Below are positions 1 to 7,886 of a stretch of DNA of 64,000 bases, piece after piece. Every line of letters begins with the position of its first letter. Position 1 is the first letter of the stretch. The stretch lies in contig OX638352.1 of NCBI GenBank assembly GCA_951813545.1, positions 5,427,966 to 5,491,965 of the forward strand, in the 5' to 3' direction. The DNA comes from an uncultured Poribacteria bacterium. Its GTDB lineage: Bacteria; Poribacteria; WGA-4E; WGA-3G. A model generated the notes under the pieces. The model was given only the letters and a program-made list of their open reading frames with translations. It searched no databases and was not told the DNA's origin. Made by a program: the position numbers and the translations under genes.

Positions 1-650
1 TTCAAACGCGAAATCCAGTAGACGTCGTTTTCAGTGAGTTTTTCAAGTTCATCGAGCGAAAAATATGCTAAGTCTGCGAGTCGTAAACTCCGTTGTGGCA
101 GTGGATCGGCTGCTTTTGCGGCGGTGCTGTCAGCCGTCATGCCATTAGTCAGTTGGAAGTCGTGAAACCTCCCCGTAAGGATATCAAAGCAGAGATGAAG
201 TTTCAAAGCGGCTTTCTGCCGATGATTCTTTTTCGGTTGGCCCTTCCACGTCTCGTGGAGTTCATCGGGGAGTGTGATCCACGTGCTATCTTGAATGTAG
301 ACACCACTAAACTGCTGAAGTAAAGGCAGGGCTTCTCGCCGACCGGCAACTTCAAGCATTTCTGTAATCGCAGCGTCAAGTGTGAGTTTCAACATTTTAG
401 CAGTTTCAGGGGTCAGACGTTGTTCAAGTGCTTGTCGGCTGACTTGTATGCCGAGCGTCGCAGCGGTTTCAGTAAGTTGCTGATAACTCGCCTCTGGGTT
501 TTCCAACCAACCGAGGACGAGGATTTGCGCCAGCGCACTCCCGGTAAGTTTTCGCTTTCTCTTGACGAACCCTGTAGTGACAGCGACTTCATCTGCAACG
601 GTTTCAAGGATCGTTTGCATTTTATCTGGCACTTGTTGTAAAATGGACAT
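1..650 (-). CDS. IS4-like transposase, N-terminal part (cut by window edge)
   Basis: Reading the minus strand from the ATG at 650 gives one open frame to base 1 with no stop, so the C-terminus lies outside the window. The protein starts MSILQQVPDKMQTIL. It has an N-terminal helical region, then VYIQDSTW (first catalytic Asp of a DDE transposase), then LRLADLAYFSLDEL and DVYWISRL, which match the second Asp and the Y-x-x-SRL region of IS4-type transposases. A GAGG ribosome site lies 8 bases before the ATG. The element edge is probably the inverted repeat just upstream. It is intact as far as it can be seen; IS4 family membership is a judgement from motifs. Confidence 0.8.
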   Translation of the reverse strand, partial: MSILQQVPDKMQTILETVADEVAVTTGFVKRKRKLTGSALAQILVLGWLENPEASYQQLTETAATLGIQVSRQALEQRLTPETAKMLKLTLDAAITEMLEVAGRREALPLLQQFSGVYIQDSTWITLPDELHETWKGQPKKNHRQKAALKLHLCFDILTGRFHDFQLTNGMTADSTAAKAADPLPQRSLRLADLAYFSLDELEKLTENDVYWISRL

Positions 651-1040
651 TGGAGATACCTCTTTTTTGTAGAAATAACCACTACTTTCTTTTCTACATT
701 ATACAAGAGGTATTTCCGATTTACACCTTTTTTCTTACAAGAAAAACATACTTATTTTCCCTAAATTGACACCTATGGTGTGGTTTCTAACCGCACCAGA
801 TAAATATGTGAGGGTGGACATAATTTTGTTTGTAGTAGCGCAATTTATTGCGCGTTCACGTTTTCAACGTGCGATGAATCGCACTACTACGAACTTAAAC
901 ATTTGTTATGGAGCCAGAAGTCGGGATTCGGAGATACCTTCCACAAGACGAATCTATGTTAATCCTTAAGCACGCTCGAATTGACCCAAAACCTGCCTGA
1001 AACGAAGTGGAAGGCAGTCCAGGAGCTTATAGTTAAAAAA
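651..1040. other. Intergenic region with two palindromic repeats
   Basis: No gene is supported here. It holds a palindrome of the GGTGYGGTT-AACCGCACC family at 777-797, preceded by AATTGACACCTATGGT, a phrase that recurs near 5,145 and (reverse) near 19,410. A second palindromic stretch lies at 832-890 (GTAGTAGCGC ... GCACTACTAC). The segment 991-1025 (CCTGAAACGAAGTGGA) matches repeats near 28,195 and 43,590, so the in-frame extension upstream of 1041 is repeat and not part of the next gene. Confidence 0.7.
652..717. repeat. Imperfect inverted repeat upstream of the IS4-like transposase
   Basis: GGAGATACCTCTTTTTTG at the left is mirrored by CAAGAGGTATTTCC at the right, and GTAGAAA is mirrored by TTTCTAC. 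It overlaps the transposase ribosome site, so it could be the element end, or a hairpin limiting transposase translation. The other end is outside the window, so a terminal repeat cannot be confirmed. Confidence 0.45.
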
Positions 1041-2120
1041 ATGAAAATCGGAATTATTGGCTGTGGCACAATCAGCGGTGCCTACTTTGAAGGCGCACGA
1101 AAAACTGACATTTTAGAAATCAAAGCCTGCGCAGACCTACGAATGGAATCAGCACAAGCGCAAGCCGAAAGATACAATTGCGACGCACGGACTGTTGATG
1201 AACTACTTGCAGACCCTGAGATAGAACTCGTCGTGAATCTCACCATTCCGAGGGCACATGTGGATGTCGGCTTGCAAGTCTTAGAAGCGGGCAAACACGT
1301 CTACAGTGAAAAACCGCTTGGCGTGGACATCGAAAGCGGAAAGCAGCTTATCGACACTGCAGCGGAGAAAGGACTCCGTGTCGGATCGGCACCGGATACC
1401 TTCTTCGGAGCGGGAATCCAGACATCGCGGCAGGCGTTGGATGCTGGGAAAATCGGAAGACCCATCGCTGGTAGTGCGTTCATGTGTGGACATGGACCGG
1501 AAGGCTGGCATCCGAACCCCGCTTTCTTTTACGACATCGGCGGCGGTCCGATGCTGGACATGGGACCTTACTACGTGACTGCGCTCGTCAATATCCTCGG
1601 CCCCGTCAAGCGCGTCGCAGCGATTACGACCAAGGGGTTTGAGGAGCGAATCGCAACGAGTGACGCGTTACGCGGTATGCGAATCCCCGTCAATATTACA
1701 ACGCATCTAACAGGTGTGATGGAGTTTGAAAATGGAACGATTGTCACAGCAATCATGAGTTTCGATATGTGGCGACAGAGCTTGCCCTGTATTGAAATCT
1801 ACGGTGAGACCGGTTCAATGACGGTCCCCGATCCGAACGGATTCGGAGGACCCGTAAATGTCTGTCCGGCAGGTGGCGATTGGGAAGAAGAGGAAATCGC
1901 TTTCCCGAACAACGCTCGGATGATCGGTGTCATTGATATGGTGTCCGCGATCCGTTCGGGACGCACACACCGTGCAAACGGCGGATTGGCATATCATGTG
2001 CTTGAAGTGATGCTCGCCTTCGATAAATCTTCCGAAACCGGTGAACACATTGAGATAGAAAGTACCACAGAGCGTCCTGCTCCTATCCCTCTCGGTTTGA
2101 ATGAATGGGAAATAGATTAG
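1041..2120 (+). CDS. Gfo/Idh/MocA family NAD(P)-dependent oxidoreductase
   Basis: 359 aa. The N-terminal Rossmann fold is plain: MKIGIIGCGTISGAYFEGA carries the GxGxxG dinucleotide motif at residues 7-12. VYSEKPLGVD at about 90-97 is the family EKP motif with the substrate-side lysine. The C-terminal half has the family's open beta-sheet domain, with FYDIGGGPMLDMGPYY. Members oxidise or reduce sugars, inositols or their derivatives in the cytoplasm; the substrate cannot be read from sequence. The start at ATG 1041 is chosen over an upstream TTG at 981 because the intervening bases belong to a dispersed repeat and a ribosome site AGGAG sits at 1021. It stands alone on this strand. Confidence 0.9.
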   Translation: MKIGIIGCGTISGAYFEGARKTDILEIKACADLRMESAQAQAERYNCDARTVDELLADPEIELVVNLTIPRAHVDVGLQVLEAGKHVYSEKPLGVDIESGKQLIDTAAEKGLRVGSAPDTFFGAGIQTSRQALDAGKIGRPIAGSAFMCGHGPEGWHPNPAFFYDIGGGPMLDMGPYYVTALVNILGPVKRVAAITTKGFEERIATSDALRGMRIPVNITTHLTGVMEFENGTIVTAIMSFDMWRQSLPCIEIYGETGSMTVPDPNGFGGPVNVCPAGGDWEEEEIAFPNNARMIGVIDMVSAIRSGRTHRANGGLAYHVLEVMLAFDKSSETGEHIEIESTTERPAPIPLGLNEWEID

Positions 2121-2161
2121 GTTTTTAGTACTCAGTACGATTTTTCTGCGAAAAATCTTTC

Positions 2162-2228
2162 AGTAGTCAGTTGTCAGTTAAGAAACACTCTGGTGAAGTA
2201 ACCTCTCTTTAACTGACAACTGACTACT
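2162..2228. repeat. Inverted repeat with perfect 20-bp arms
   Basis: The arm AGTAGTCAGTTGTCAGTTAA at 2162-2181 is perfectly mirrored at 2209-2228 around a loop of about 27 bases. It lies between two convergent genes, so it may act as a bidirectional terminator. Related CAGTT/AACTG arms occur at 4,150-4,395, 30,386-30,514, about 35,747-35,873 and 58,208-58,303, so it is one member of a dispersed family. Confidence 0.8.
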
Positions 2229-2233
2229 AATTT

Positions 2234-4123
2234 CTACAAATTAATTGTGATATATGTTTCCACGCGAAACAGAATCGCCACCGTGCCCCAAAAGGTCGTC
2301 ACGACAAACTCACCCAACACGAGACCGAGGAAGAACGGGGCTGCCTTCCGAAAACTACCAATCCCACCATGCCTTATAATAATCCACTTCAGAAGAAAAC
2401 TCACAAGGAGCGAAAACCAGAAGAAATTCATCGTGAAGGTGCTGGTAACGGCATAACCGGCTGGATGGAACGGCATCCACATCCACCTACCGCGTAGGAA
2501 AGCCAAGAGAATCGCCATAACTGTCCCGATACTAATCGCACTCAACACAGCGGTATCGGGACCGGCGGGCTGGATGAGCCTCCTACCGAGCCGACTGAAG
2601 GTCTCCCTGCCTGCCCACGCCGTATAAACACCATCCTGATACGAGACGTGCAGATATGCCCAAATCGTCGCGACGATGCTCACGCCGATAGCGACAATCA
2701 CCGCCCTTGCGAAGGTCTTGTTTTCGATGCTGGCACGCTCGGCTATTTTCAACCCTTCAAGATGATGCGGCATCAACAAGCAATCGTAAGCGCGATTGAA
2801 AAAATAGAGATACGCCAATCCTGTCAGATTGCTCGCCCCCAATCTTTTCGCCCCGAACACGGAATACATCATCCTGTCGGGCCCGGCATAATGCTGGTCG
2901 TGAACCGGTGAGCCAAGTTCGGCGCGCATCCGTGTAATCCCTGTCGCCAACCCGAAGAAAAGTCCAAAGAAGGTCGCGATCACCCACAACGACATCCCAA
3001 GTTTATAGCAGAACCCAACAAGGAACACCACGCTCAACAACATCCACACGACCGCTGCCCGATAAGAGATCGGTTCGTTCTCATCAGCGAGTGTAGATCG
3101 CGTCCCAAACAGTCTACGAAACACTTGCATCAGATAACGGCGTCCACTCCACACCGCAACTATACCTATACCGAGATAGGCACCGAAGGATTGCTCCTCC
3201 GCATACGGGAAGGGTGCCGACAGACCGACCGCACTTCCTAACACACGGAGTGCTTGCCAATACAGATAAAAGAACCAACAGGAAAACGACAACTCCAGCG
3301 GCATGAAAAACGCCAATCCAACGGCAAATGGATAAATGCCAATTGGGAACCACGTGATCGCGTTCCACGGACGGACGGTAAAGAAATCGGCGATGTCATA
3401 CGCTCGGATGCCGCTCAGTCTCGGTACTTGCGGGAACAGGTAACTAACCCCGTTGAGGAGATCGATACCGGCAGCGACCCCGAACCCGATCCACATCGCT
3501 TTGCTGCGGAAAAATCCGCTTCTCGGATTCGCCATTGCAAGCGGCAATTGGATCAGCGGATAACTCAACTTCTCATTTTCGGTCCACTGCCTTCGGAAAA
3601 TGAAGTTGATACTGAGCATCACCGAAAACAGCGCGGCGAGAAAGAGTCCCCACCACAACAACGGGGTGCTCCATGCCTCCAAGTGTGGATAAAACGTAGA
3701 ACCACCGTCGAAAAAGTTTGCAAGTCCGCGCTTATCCGTCACCGATGTCCATGATGGAACATAATGCCAGAAAAGAGATTGCCAATCGTTCTCTGGGGTT
3801 GCGTAGGCAAAGGCGTAACTGATAATCGGTAGGAGAATCTGCACGCACATGTGCCCACCGATAGCCGTCGAAAGGCACAGCATCACGTAGATTGTTAGGA
3901 GTTCTGCGGTGGAAAGAGAGAGTTGCGGCGAGAGTTTTTTCGCGAAGCGATTTACGATCGTCAGTACGAACAGCAGCGTGATTGTGTTATACAGCAGGGA
4001 AATCATCGACATGTGTGCGATGTCCCAGCGTAGCCCCATCATCTGCCACATCGCATTCGCTGGAATCAGGAGAAGCCCGATGCAAACCGCTTTCAAACTG
4101 AGAGGAGAAAGTTGATGTTTCAC
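2234..4123 (-). CDS. DUF6785-type polytopic membrane protein
   Basis: 629 aa and strongly hydrophobic throughout, with roughly a dozen or more predicted membrane spans. It opens MKHQLSPLSLKAVCIGLLL and has GLRWDIAHMSMISLLYNT, PRSGFFRSKAMWIGFG and RMRAELGSPVHDQHYAGPD. I recognise this as the DUF6785/DUF6784 type common in Planctomycetes and Poribacteria, thought to resemble oligopeptide-transporter-like proteins. Its transport substrate, if any, is unknown. It is convergent with the oxidoreductase before it. The start is the first ATG of the frame, followed immediately by a basic residue and a membrane segment. Several long opposite-strand frames inside it are coding shadows. Confidence 0.8.
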   Translation of the reverse strand: MKHQLSPLSLKAVCIGLLLIPANAMWQMMGLRWDIAHMSMISLLYNTITLLFVLTIVNRFAKKLSPQLSLSTAELLTIYVMLCLSTAIGGHMCVQILLPIISYAFAYATPENDWQSLFWHYVPSWTSVTDKRGLANFFDGGSTFYPHLEAWSTPLLWWGLFLAALFSVMLSINFIFRRQWTENEKLSYPLIQLPLAMANPRSGFFRSKAMWIGFGVAAGIDLLNGVSYLFPQVPRLSGIRAYDIADFFTVRPWNAITWFPIGIYPFAVGLAFFMPLELSFSCWFFYLYWQALRVLGSAVGLSAPFPYAEEQSFGAYLGIGIVAVWSGRRYLMQVFRRLFGTRSTLADENEPISYRAAVVWMLLSVVFLVGFCYKLGMSLWVIATFFGLFFGLATGITRMRAELGSPVHDQHYAGPDRMMYSVFGAKRLGASNLTGLAYLYFFNRAYDCLLMPHHLEGLKIAERASIENKTFARAVIVAIGVSIVATIWAYLHVSYQDGVYTAWAGRETFSRLGRRLIQPAGPDTAVLSAISIGTVMAILLAFLRGRWMWMPFHPAGYAVTSTFTMNFFWFSLLVSFLLKWIIIRHGGIGSFRKAAPFFLGLVLGEFVVTTFWGTVAILFRVETYITINL

Positions 4124-4165
4124 GCAATTTAGGTGTCAGAGGACTGTGTCAACTCAGTTGTCAGT

Positions 4166-4283
4166 TATAGTAAAGCCCACAATTACTTAGACATTAGGAA
4201 GGAGCGAGGATACAATCCTCGCCAGCGGCGGTGAGGGTTTCCTTCACTGACCGACTGTCCACATATTTTCGGGCTTTACTATA
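4166..4283. mobile_element. MITE-like element with 13-bp perfect terminal inverted repeats
   Basis: TATAGTAAAGCCC at 4166-4178 is perfectly mirrored as GGGCTTTACTATA at 4271-4283. The 118-bp interior has no frame. It contains the hairpin GCGAGGAT-ACA-ATCCTCGC at 4204-4222. Its inner left part (ACAATTACTTAGACATT) recurs at 19,702-19,718, beside the IS5-like element. It is nested inside a CAGTTATC-type repeat that occupies the rest of 4,150-4,395. No transposase is encoded, so it would need one in trans. Confidence 0.6.
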
Positions 4284-4402
4284 AAGAGAGGTTTCCTTGA
4301 CCAGAACACCTCTTAACTCTCACTGCGAGGCAAACTGATAACTGAAAGACTTTTCGCAGAAAAATCGTACTGACAACTGATAACTGAGTACTAATTCCTC
4401 TC

Positions 4403-4933
4403 TCACAGCTGAGCGGTGTTGTCCACGGTGTATACCAAACCGACGGTACCGGTTTTTTCGTATACCGTGTACTCCTTCAATGTCAGCGAGATTCGCGCGC
4501 TCGGTTCGTCAATGAGTGGAATACCTCCGCCGAGGATGACTGGAATTACGGCAACCTCTACCGTGTCAACGAATCCCTCTTCGGCAAGGCTGCGAAACAG
4601 GGAACCTCTACCGAACAACCAGATGTCCTTTCCATCCTCCTCGCGGAGCAACTGCACTACCTGTTTCCAGTCCTCACCGACAATTGTGACATCGTCGTAG
4701 TCGCTCTGTTGTAGTGTTCGTGAGAATACAAACGTTCGGACACCGGGTATCGCCGCTTGGCCGTGGCTGCGCGTGACCTCGAACGTCCGCCTACCGAGCA
4801 GATAGGTGTCGAATTGCTCGGACATCTCGGTGAAGTCGATATCGGGGTCCATGAGAATCCAGTCGAACTCCCCGTCCGGTCCAGCGATGTAACCATCGAG
4901 ACTCATGGCGACGCTATAGCGAATCCGTCTCAC
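4403..4933 (-). CDS. Dihydrofolate reductase-fold family protein (RibD C-terminal type)
   Basis: 176 aa. MRRIRYSVAMSLDGYIAGPD at the start and YLLGRRTFEV at about 45-54 are the hallmarks of the small DHFR-like family (YyaP/YwjB type, RibD C-terminal fold). DIWLFGRGSLFRSLAEEGFVD and GGGIPLIDE follow as expected for the NADPH-binding half. Full length compared with the family. The start is an ATG followed by the conserved first strand. Members are NADPH-binding reductases of mostly unknown substrate; this is not likely to be the housekeeping dihydrofolate reductase. No operon partner: both flanks are repeat-rich. Confidence 0.85.
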   Translation of the reverse strand: MRRIRYSVAMSLDGYIAGPDGEFDWILMDPDIDFTEMSEQFDTYLLGRRTFEVTRSHGQAAIPGVRTFVFSRTLQQSDYDDVTIVGEDWKQVVQLLREEDGKDIWLFGRGSLFRSLAEEGFVDTVEVAVIPVILGGGIPLIDEPSARISLTLKEYTVYEKTGTVGLVYTVDNTAQL

Positions 4934-5233
4934 GTCTCAACCTCCAGAGTATCCTCACCTCTTTCGTTATAGGTGTCAATTTAGCGATTTTTCACGACCT
5001 TTGGTAGCAGCGTCTCGGCAGATGCCGCCCCTACGGGGCTTAGAAAATTTGGGACGATCGGTTCTATAGAGATGTCGCCCCTACGGGGCTGGTACGGTTG
5101 CAAACCGCACCTACCGGACCTTGGGCTCAAGCGGTTGTTTCTAAAATTGACGGCTATGGTGCGGTTGGGAATGCAGATTGCCTTTGGGCGAGTCCGCCGC
5201 AAAACCACACCTACCAATATCCATTTGCAACGA
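4934..5233. other. Repeat-rich intergenic region
   Basis: No gene. It contains two CGCCCCTACGGGGCT boxes (5028-5042 and 5075-5089), a palindrome GGTACGGTT-GCA-AACCGCACC at 5091-5111, the phrase AATTGACGGCTATGGTGCGG near 5145, and GGGCGAGTCCGCCGCAAAA at about 5187, a repeat also seen near 19,070 (reverse) and 44,970. Confidence 0.7.
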
Positions 5234-6196
5234 TCAACGCCCGAACAAATTACTGCTTTTGAGATACCGATAGAAGTCGCTATCCGTCGTTAAGATGAGT
5301 TTCGTACTCTCACCGACCGTCTGGCGGTACGCCTCTAAGGTCTGAATAAAGGCGAAAAACTCTGGATCTTGACCGTGTGCTTCAGCATAGATTTGGATGG
5401 CTTGTGCATCCGCATCGCCTTTAATCTGCTCGGCTTCTTTATACGCTTCAGATTGGATCCGCTCTAACTCCTTCTGTTTCTGTCCCATGATGTCGGCGGC
5501 TTCACCTTGACCCTCTGATTTGTACTTCTCAGAGATACGTTGACGTTCCGAAATCATTTGGTCAAAGACTTTCTTTCGGACCTCGTCTACATAGTTAATC
5601 CGTTTTATCTGAACATCGACGAGTTCAATCCCGAATTGCGGAACGGTTTCTTGTACCTTCTCAAGCATCATGCGTGTAATCCGTTCTCTACCGATCTGAA
5701 TTTCTTCCAACGCCTCGCCAGATTGACCTTCCTCACCTTCAAGGACTTCCAGATCAAGACTTAAAATCCGATTTGAATCCCGCACGACTTCAATCAAGAG
5801 TTGTGCTGTCACTAAATCCCGCGCTGCGGAATCGATAATGTCATCCAAGCGGGACTGTGCGAATTCCTCTGTTCCGAGTGCTTGATAGAATTTGAGAGCG
5901 TCTTTAATACGCCACCGCGCCGTCGTATCCAACCAGATGAATCTCTTGTCCTTTGTCGGAATCTGGTTAGGGGAGCCATCCCATTCAAGCACCCGCTTTT
6001 CAAAGCGGTGCACCTGCTGAATAAAGGGTGTTTTTATTTTTAAGCCAGCGGTGACGATCGGTTGCCCAACAGGACGACCAAACTCGGTAATGACGACCTG
6101 TTCACCTTCATAGACGGTATAGAATACACCTGACACAACCAGTGCCACCAGGACTATAACGACAATTAAGGGAATAAGAACTATTTTCGACTTCAT
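5234..6196 (-). CDS. hflC: HflC, SPFH-domain modulator of the FtsH protease
   Basis: 320 aa. One N-terminal membrane anchor (residues about 5-26), then VYEGEQVVITEFGRPVGQP and the SPFH/band-7 domain, a long charged coiled-coil (SERQRISEKYKSEGQGEAAD, AYKEAEQIKGDADAQAIQIY) and the family ending LTTDSDFYRYL. HflC pairs with HflK on the periplasmic face of the inner membrane and restrains FtsH. It lies downstream of hflK on the same strand, 402 bases away because of a repeat array. The ATG at 6196 follows AAGGA with an A-rich spacer that belongs to the repeated leader described below. Confidence 0.95.
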   Translation of the reverse strand: MKSKIVLIPLIVVIVLVALVVSGVFYTVYEGEQVVITEFGRPVGQPIVTAGLKIKTPFIQQVHRFEKRVLEWDGSPNQIPTKDKRFIWLDTTARWRIKDALKFYQALGTEEFAQSRLDDIIDSAARDLVTAQLLIEVVRDSNRILSLDLEVLEGEEGQSGEALEEIQIGRERITRMMLEKVQETVPQFGIELVDVQIKRINYVDEVRKKVFDQMISERQRISEKYKSEGQGEAADIMGQKQKELERIQSEAYKEAEQIKGDADAQAIQIYAEAHGQDPEFFAFIQTLEAYRQTVGESTKLILTTDSDFYRYLKSSNLFGR

Positions 6197-6598
6197 TTTT
6201 TTAATTTTCCTTGCGGTTCGGTGAGGCGGGTTTGAAGAATAATGTGCTTCTTCGTATATCCGCCCTCCATTATATTACGGGCTACCGGTACATTACGGAC
6301 TACAGGTTTCAATTTCCTAATTTTCCTTGCGGTTCGGTGAGGCGGGTTTGAAGAATAACGTGCTCCTTCGTATATCTGAAGAAACACCCAAGCAAAAACC
6401 CCTCCATTATATTACGGGCTACCGGTACATTACGGACTACAGGTTTCAATTTCCTAATTTTCCTTGCGGTTCGGTGAGGCGGGTTTGAAGAATAACGTGC
6501 TTCTTCGTATATCTGAAGAAACACCCAAGCAAAAACCCCTCCAAATGTAAAGTTAAGACAAATTATGCCATTTAAGGAACCTAATTTCATTACGGTTT
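6197..6598. repeat. Repeat array between hflK and hflC (three leader copies)
   Basis: TAATTTTCCTTGCGGTTCGG begins at 6203, 6318 and 6455, each followed by TGAGGCGGGTTTGAAGAATA. Copies two and three also carry CTGAAGAAACACCC and AAGCAAAAACCCCTCC. ATTATATTACGGGCTACCGG and GTACATTACGGACTACAGG occur between copies one/two and two/three. Read on the minus strand, the copy next to hflC supplies its ribosome site (CGCAAGGAAAATT). The frames seen inside the array are repeats of one another, not genes. Confidence 0.9.
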
Positions 6599-7567
6599 TT
6601 ATTCCTTAAGTTGCAAAAGTGGGATAGGTGCGTTGGCTTTACCGTCAATGACATAAATCTCTTTAACCTGTGGCAAAACCTCTCGCATCGCTTCCAGATA
6701 GAGCCGACGACGGGTAACCTCTTTCGCCTTCTGATATTCTGTGCGAATCGCTTTGAACCGATCCGCATCGCCTTGCGCTTCGTTCACCCGCTTCAGCGCG
6801 TACCCTTGCGCCTCCGAAATTCGCTGTGCCGCCACGCCGTTGGCTTTTGGCACGGATTGGTTGTAATCGCGCCACGCCTCGTTGATTAACCGCTCTTTCT
6901 CCTGTTTCGCCTCGTTAACGGCGTTAAAAGCGGACTTCACCTCTTCCGGTGGATTCACATCCTGCAAGGTCACGCTTGCCACATCTAATCCGGTTTGATA
7001 GAGATCCAGCAATCGCTGAAGATGTTCTTCAACTTCTGCCGCGATTTCAATACGACCGACAGTCAACACTTCGGTAACAGTCCGATCGCCTACGACCCGG
7101 CTCATGACCGATTCTGAAAGGTCGCGCAAAGCGCGTTGCGGATTCCTCACAAAGAATAGGAATGTTTTCGGATCTTTAATTTTATACTGAACCACCCATT
7201 CGACATCGGCGATGCTCAGGTCCCCCGACAGTAAGAGGGATTCTTCTGCGTAATCACGGGTGTCATACTGTGTCCGAACCCCGGCTCTCAACGTCCGAAA
7301 ACCGAATTCCTCTTTGAAGACCTTTCGGACAGGAACGTTAATCGCCCTCTCAATACCGAGTGGCAGCTTGAAGTGGAGTCCCGGTTCGGCTTGTCGGACA
7401 GATTTTCCGAACATCAGCACGACAGCGATCTCGTCTGCCTCAACAGTATAAAAACTTGTCGCTAAACACACTAAGACTATCACACCGAGAATCACAAATA
7501 AAATCCGTTTGGGCGTGATGAGATTCGTATAGGGTTGCCGCGTAATCAATTCTTGGAGGTCTTGCAT
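6599..7567 (-). CDS. hflK: HflK, SPFH-domain modulator of the FtsH protease
   Basis: 322 aa. Short cytoplasmic N-terminus, one membrane span at about residues 22-42 (FVILGVIVLVCLATSFY), then FYTVEADEIAVVLMFGKSVR and PGLHFKLPLGIE of the SPFH domain. RNPQRALRDLSESVMSRVVG and the motif VASVTLQDVNPPEEVKSAFN are characteristic of HflK. It has a coiled-coil C-terminal part and lacks the Gly/Pro-rich N-terminal extension of the E. coli protein. AGGAG sits 9 bases before the ATG. First gene of hflK-hflC. Confidence 0.95.
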   Translation of the reverse strand: MQDLQELITRQPYTNLITPKRILFVILGVIVLVCLATSFYTVEADEIAVVLMFGKSVRQAEPGLHFKLPLGIERAINVPVRKVFKEEFGFRTLRAGVRTQYDTRDYAEESLLLSGDLSIADVEWVVQYKIKDPKTFLFFVRNPQRALRDLSESVMSRVVGDRTVTEVLTVGRIEIAAEVEEHLQRLLDLYQTGLDVASVTLQDVNPPEEVKSAFNAVNEAKQEKERLINEAWRDYNQSVPKANGVAAQRISEAQGYALKRVNEAQGDADRFKAIRTEYQKAKEVTRRRLYLEAMREVLPQVKEIYVIDGKANAPIPLLQLKE

Positions 7568-7886
7568 AAGAATTCTCCTTTTTTTAACGTGAACGTGAGT
7601 TTGGTAAAAACAAGATGTTGGGCTTCTCGTACGGGGTTTTTGCTGGGGTGTTTCTTCAAGGTCTTCCCACCCGTAGGATTAGGTGACCTAACCCCTACGA
7701 AATATCCATTTATGTTTAGAATTTGCTATATATCAAACTCACGTTTAACGTAAACTCAATTAAAAGTAGTAGGCACACGCCGTGTGCCGTAACAAAATTT
7801 GAAACACGCTTTTGCTCCAGATAGGGAAACCATTGATTGTCCGTCTTTGTCCACACTTAGATTGACACATCTGACCCCGACCTTCC
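7568..7886. other. Intergenic region with a degenerate palindrome
   Basis: No gene is supported. An imperfect palindrome GTAGGATTAGGTGACCTAAC continues to CCCTAC at 7673-7698 and resembles the perfect one at 35,310-35,336. GCACACGCCGTGTGC near 7,770 is another short palindrome. Confidence 0.6.

Noticed and set aside
3254..3754. 166-codon plus-strand frame opposite the DUF6785 gene
   Set aside because: It lies wholly in the antisense of a membrane protein gene with clear coding signal and has no protein-like motifs.
6193..6590. Two overlapping small genes between hflK and hflC
   Set aside because: They are the same sequence repeated in the leader array and differ only where the repeats differ.
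6197..6598. CRISPR array
   Set aside because: Only three copies, unequal periods of 115 and 137 bp, no unique spacers, no cas genes.
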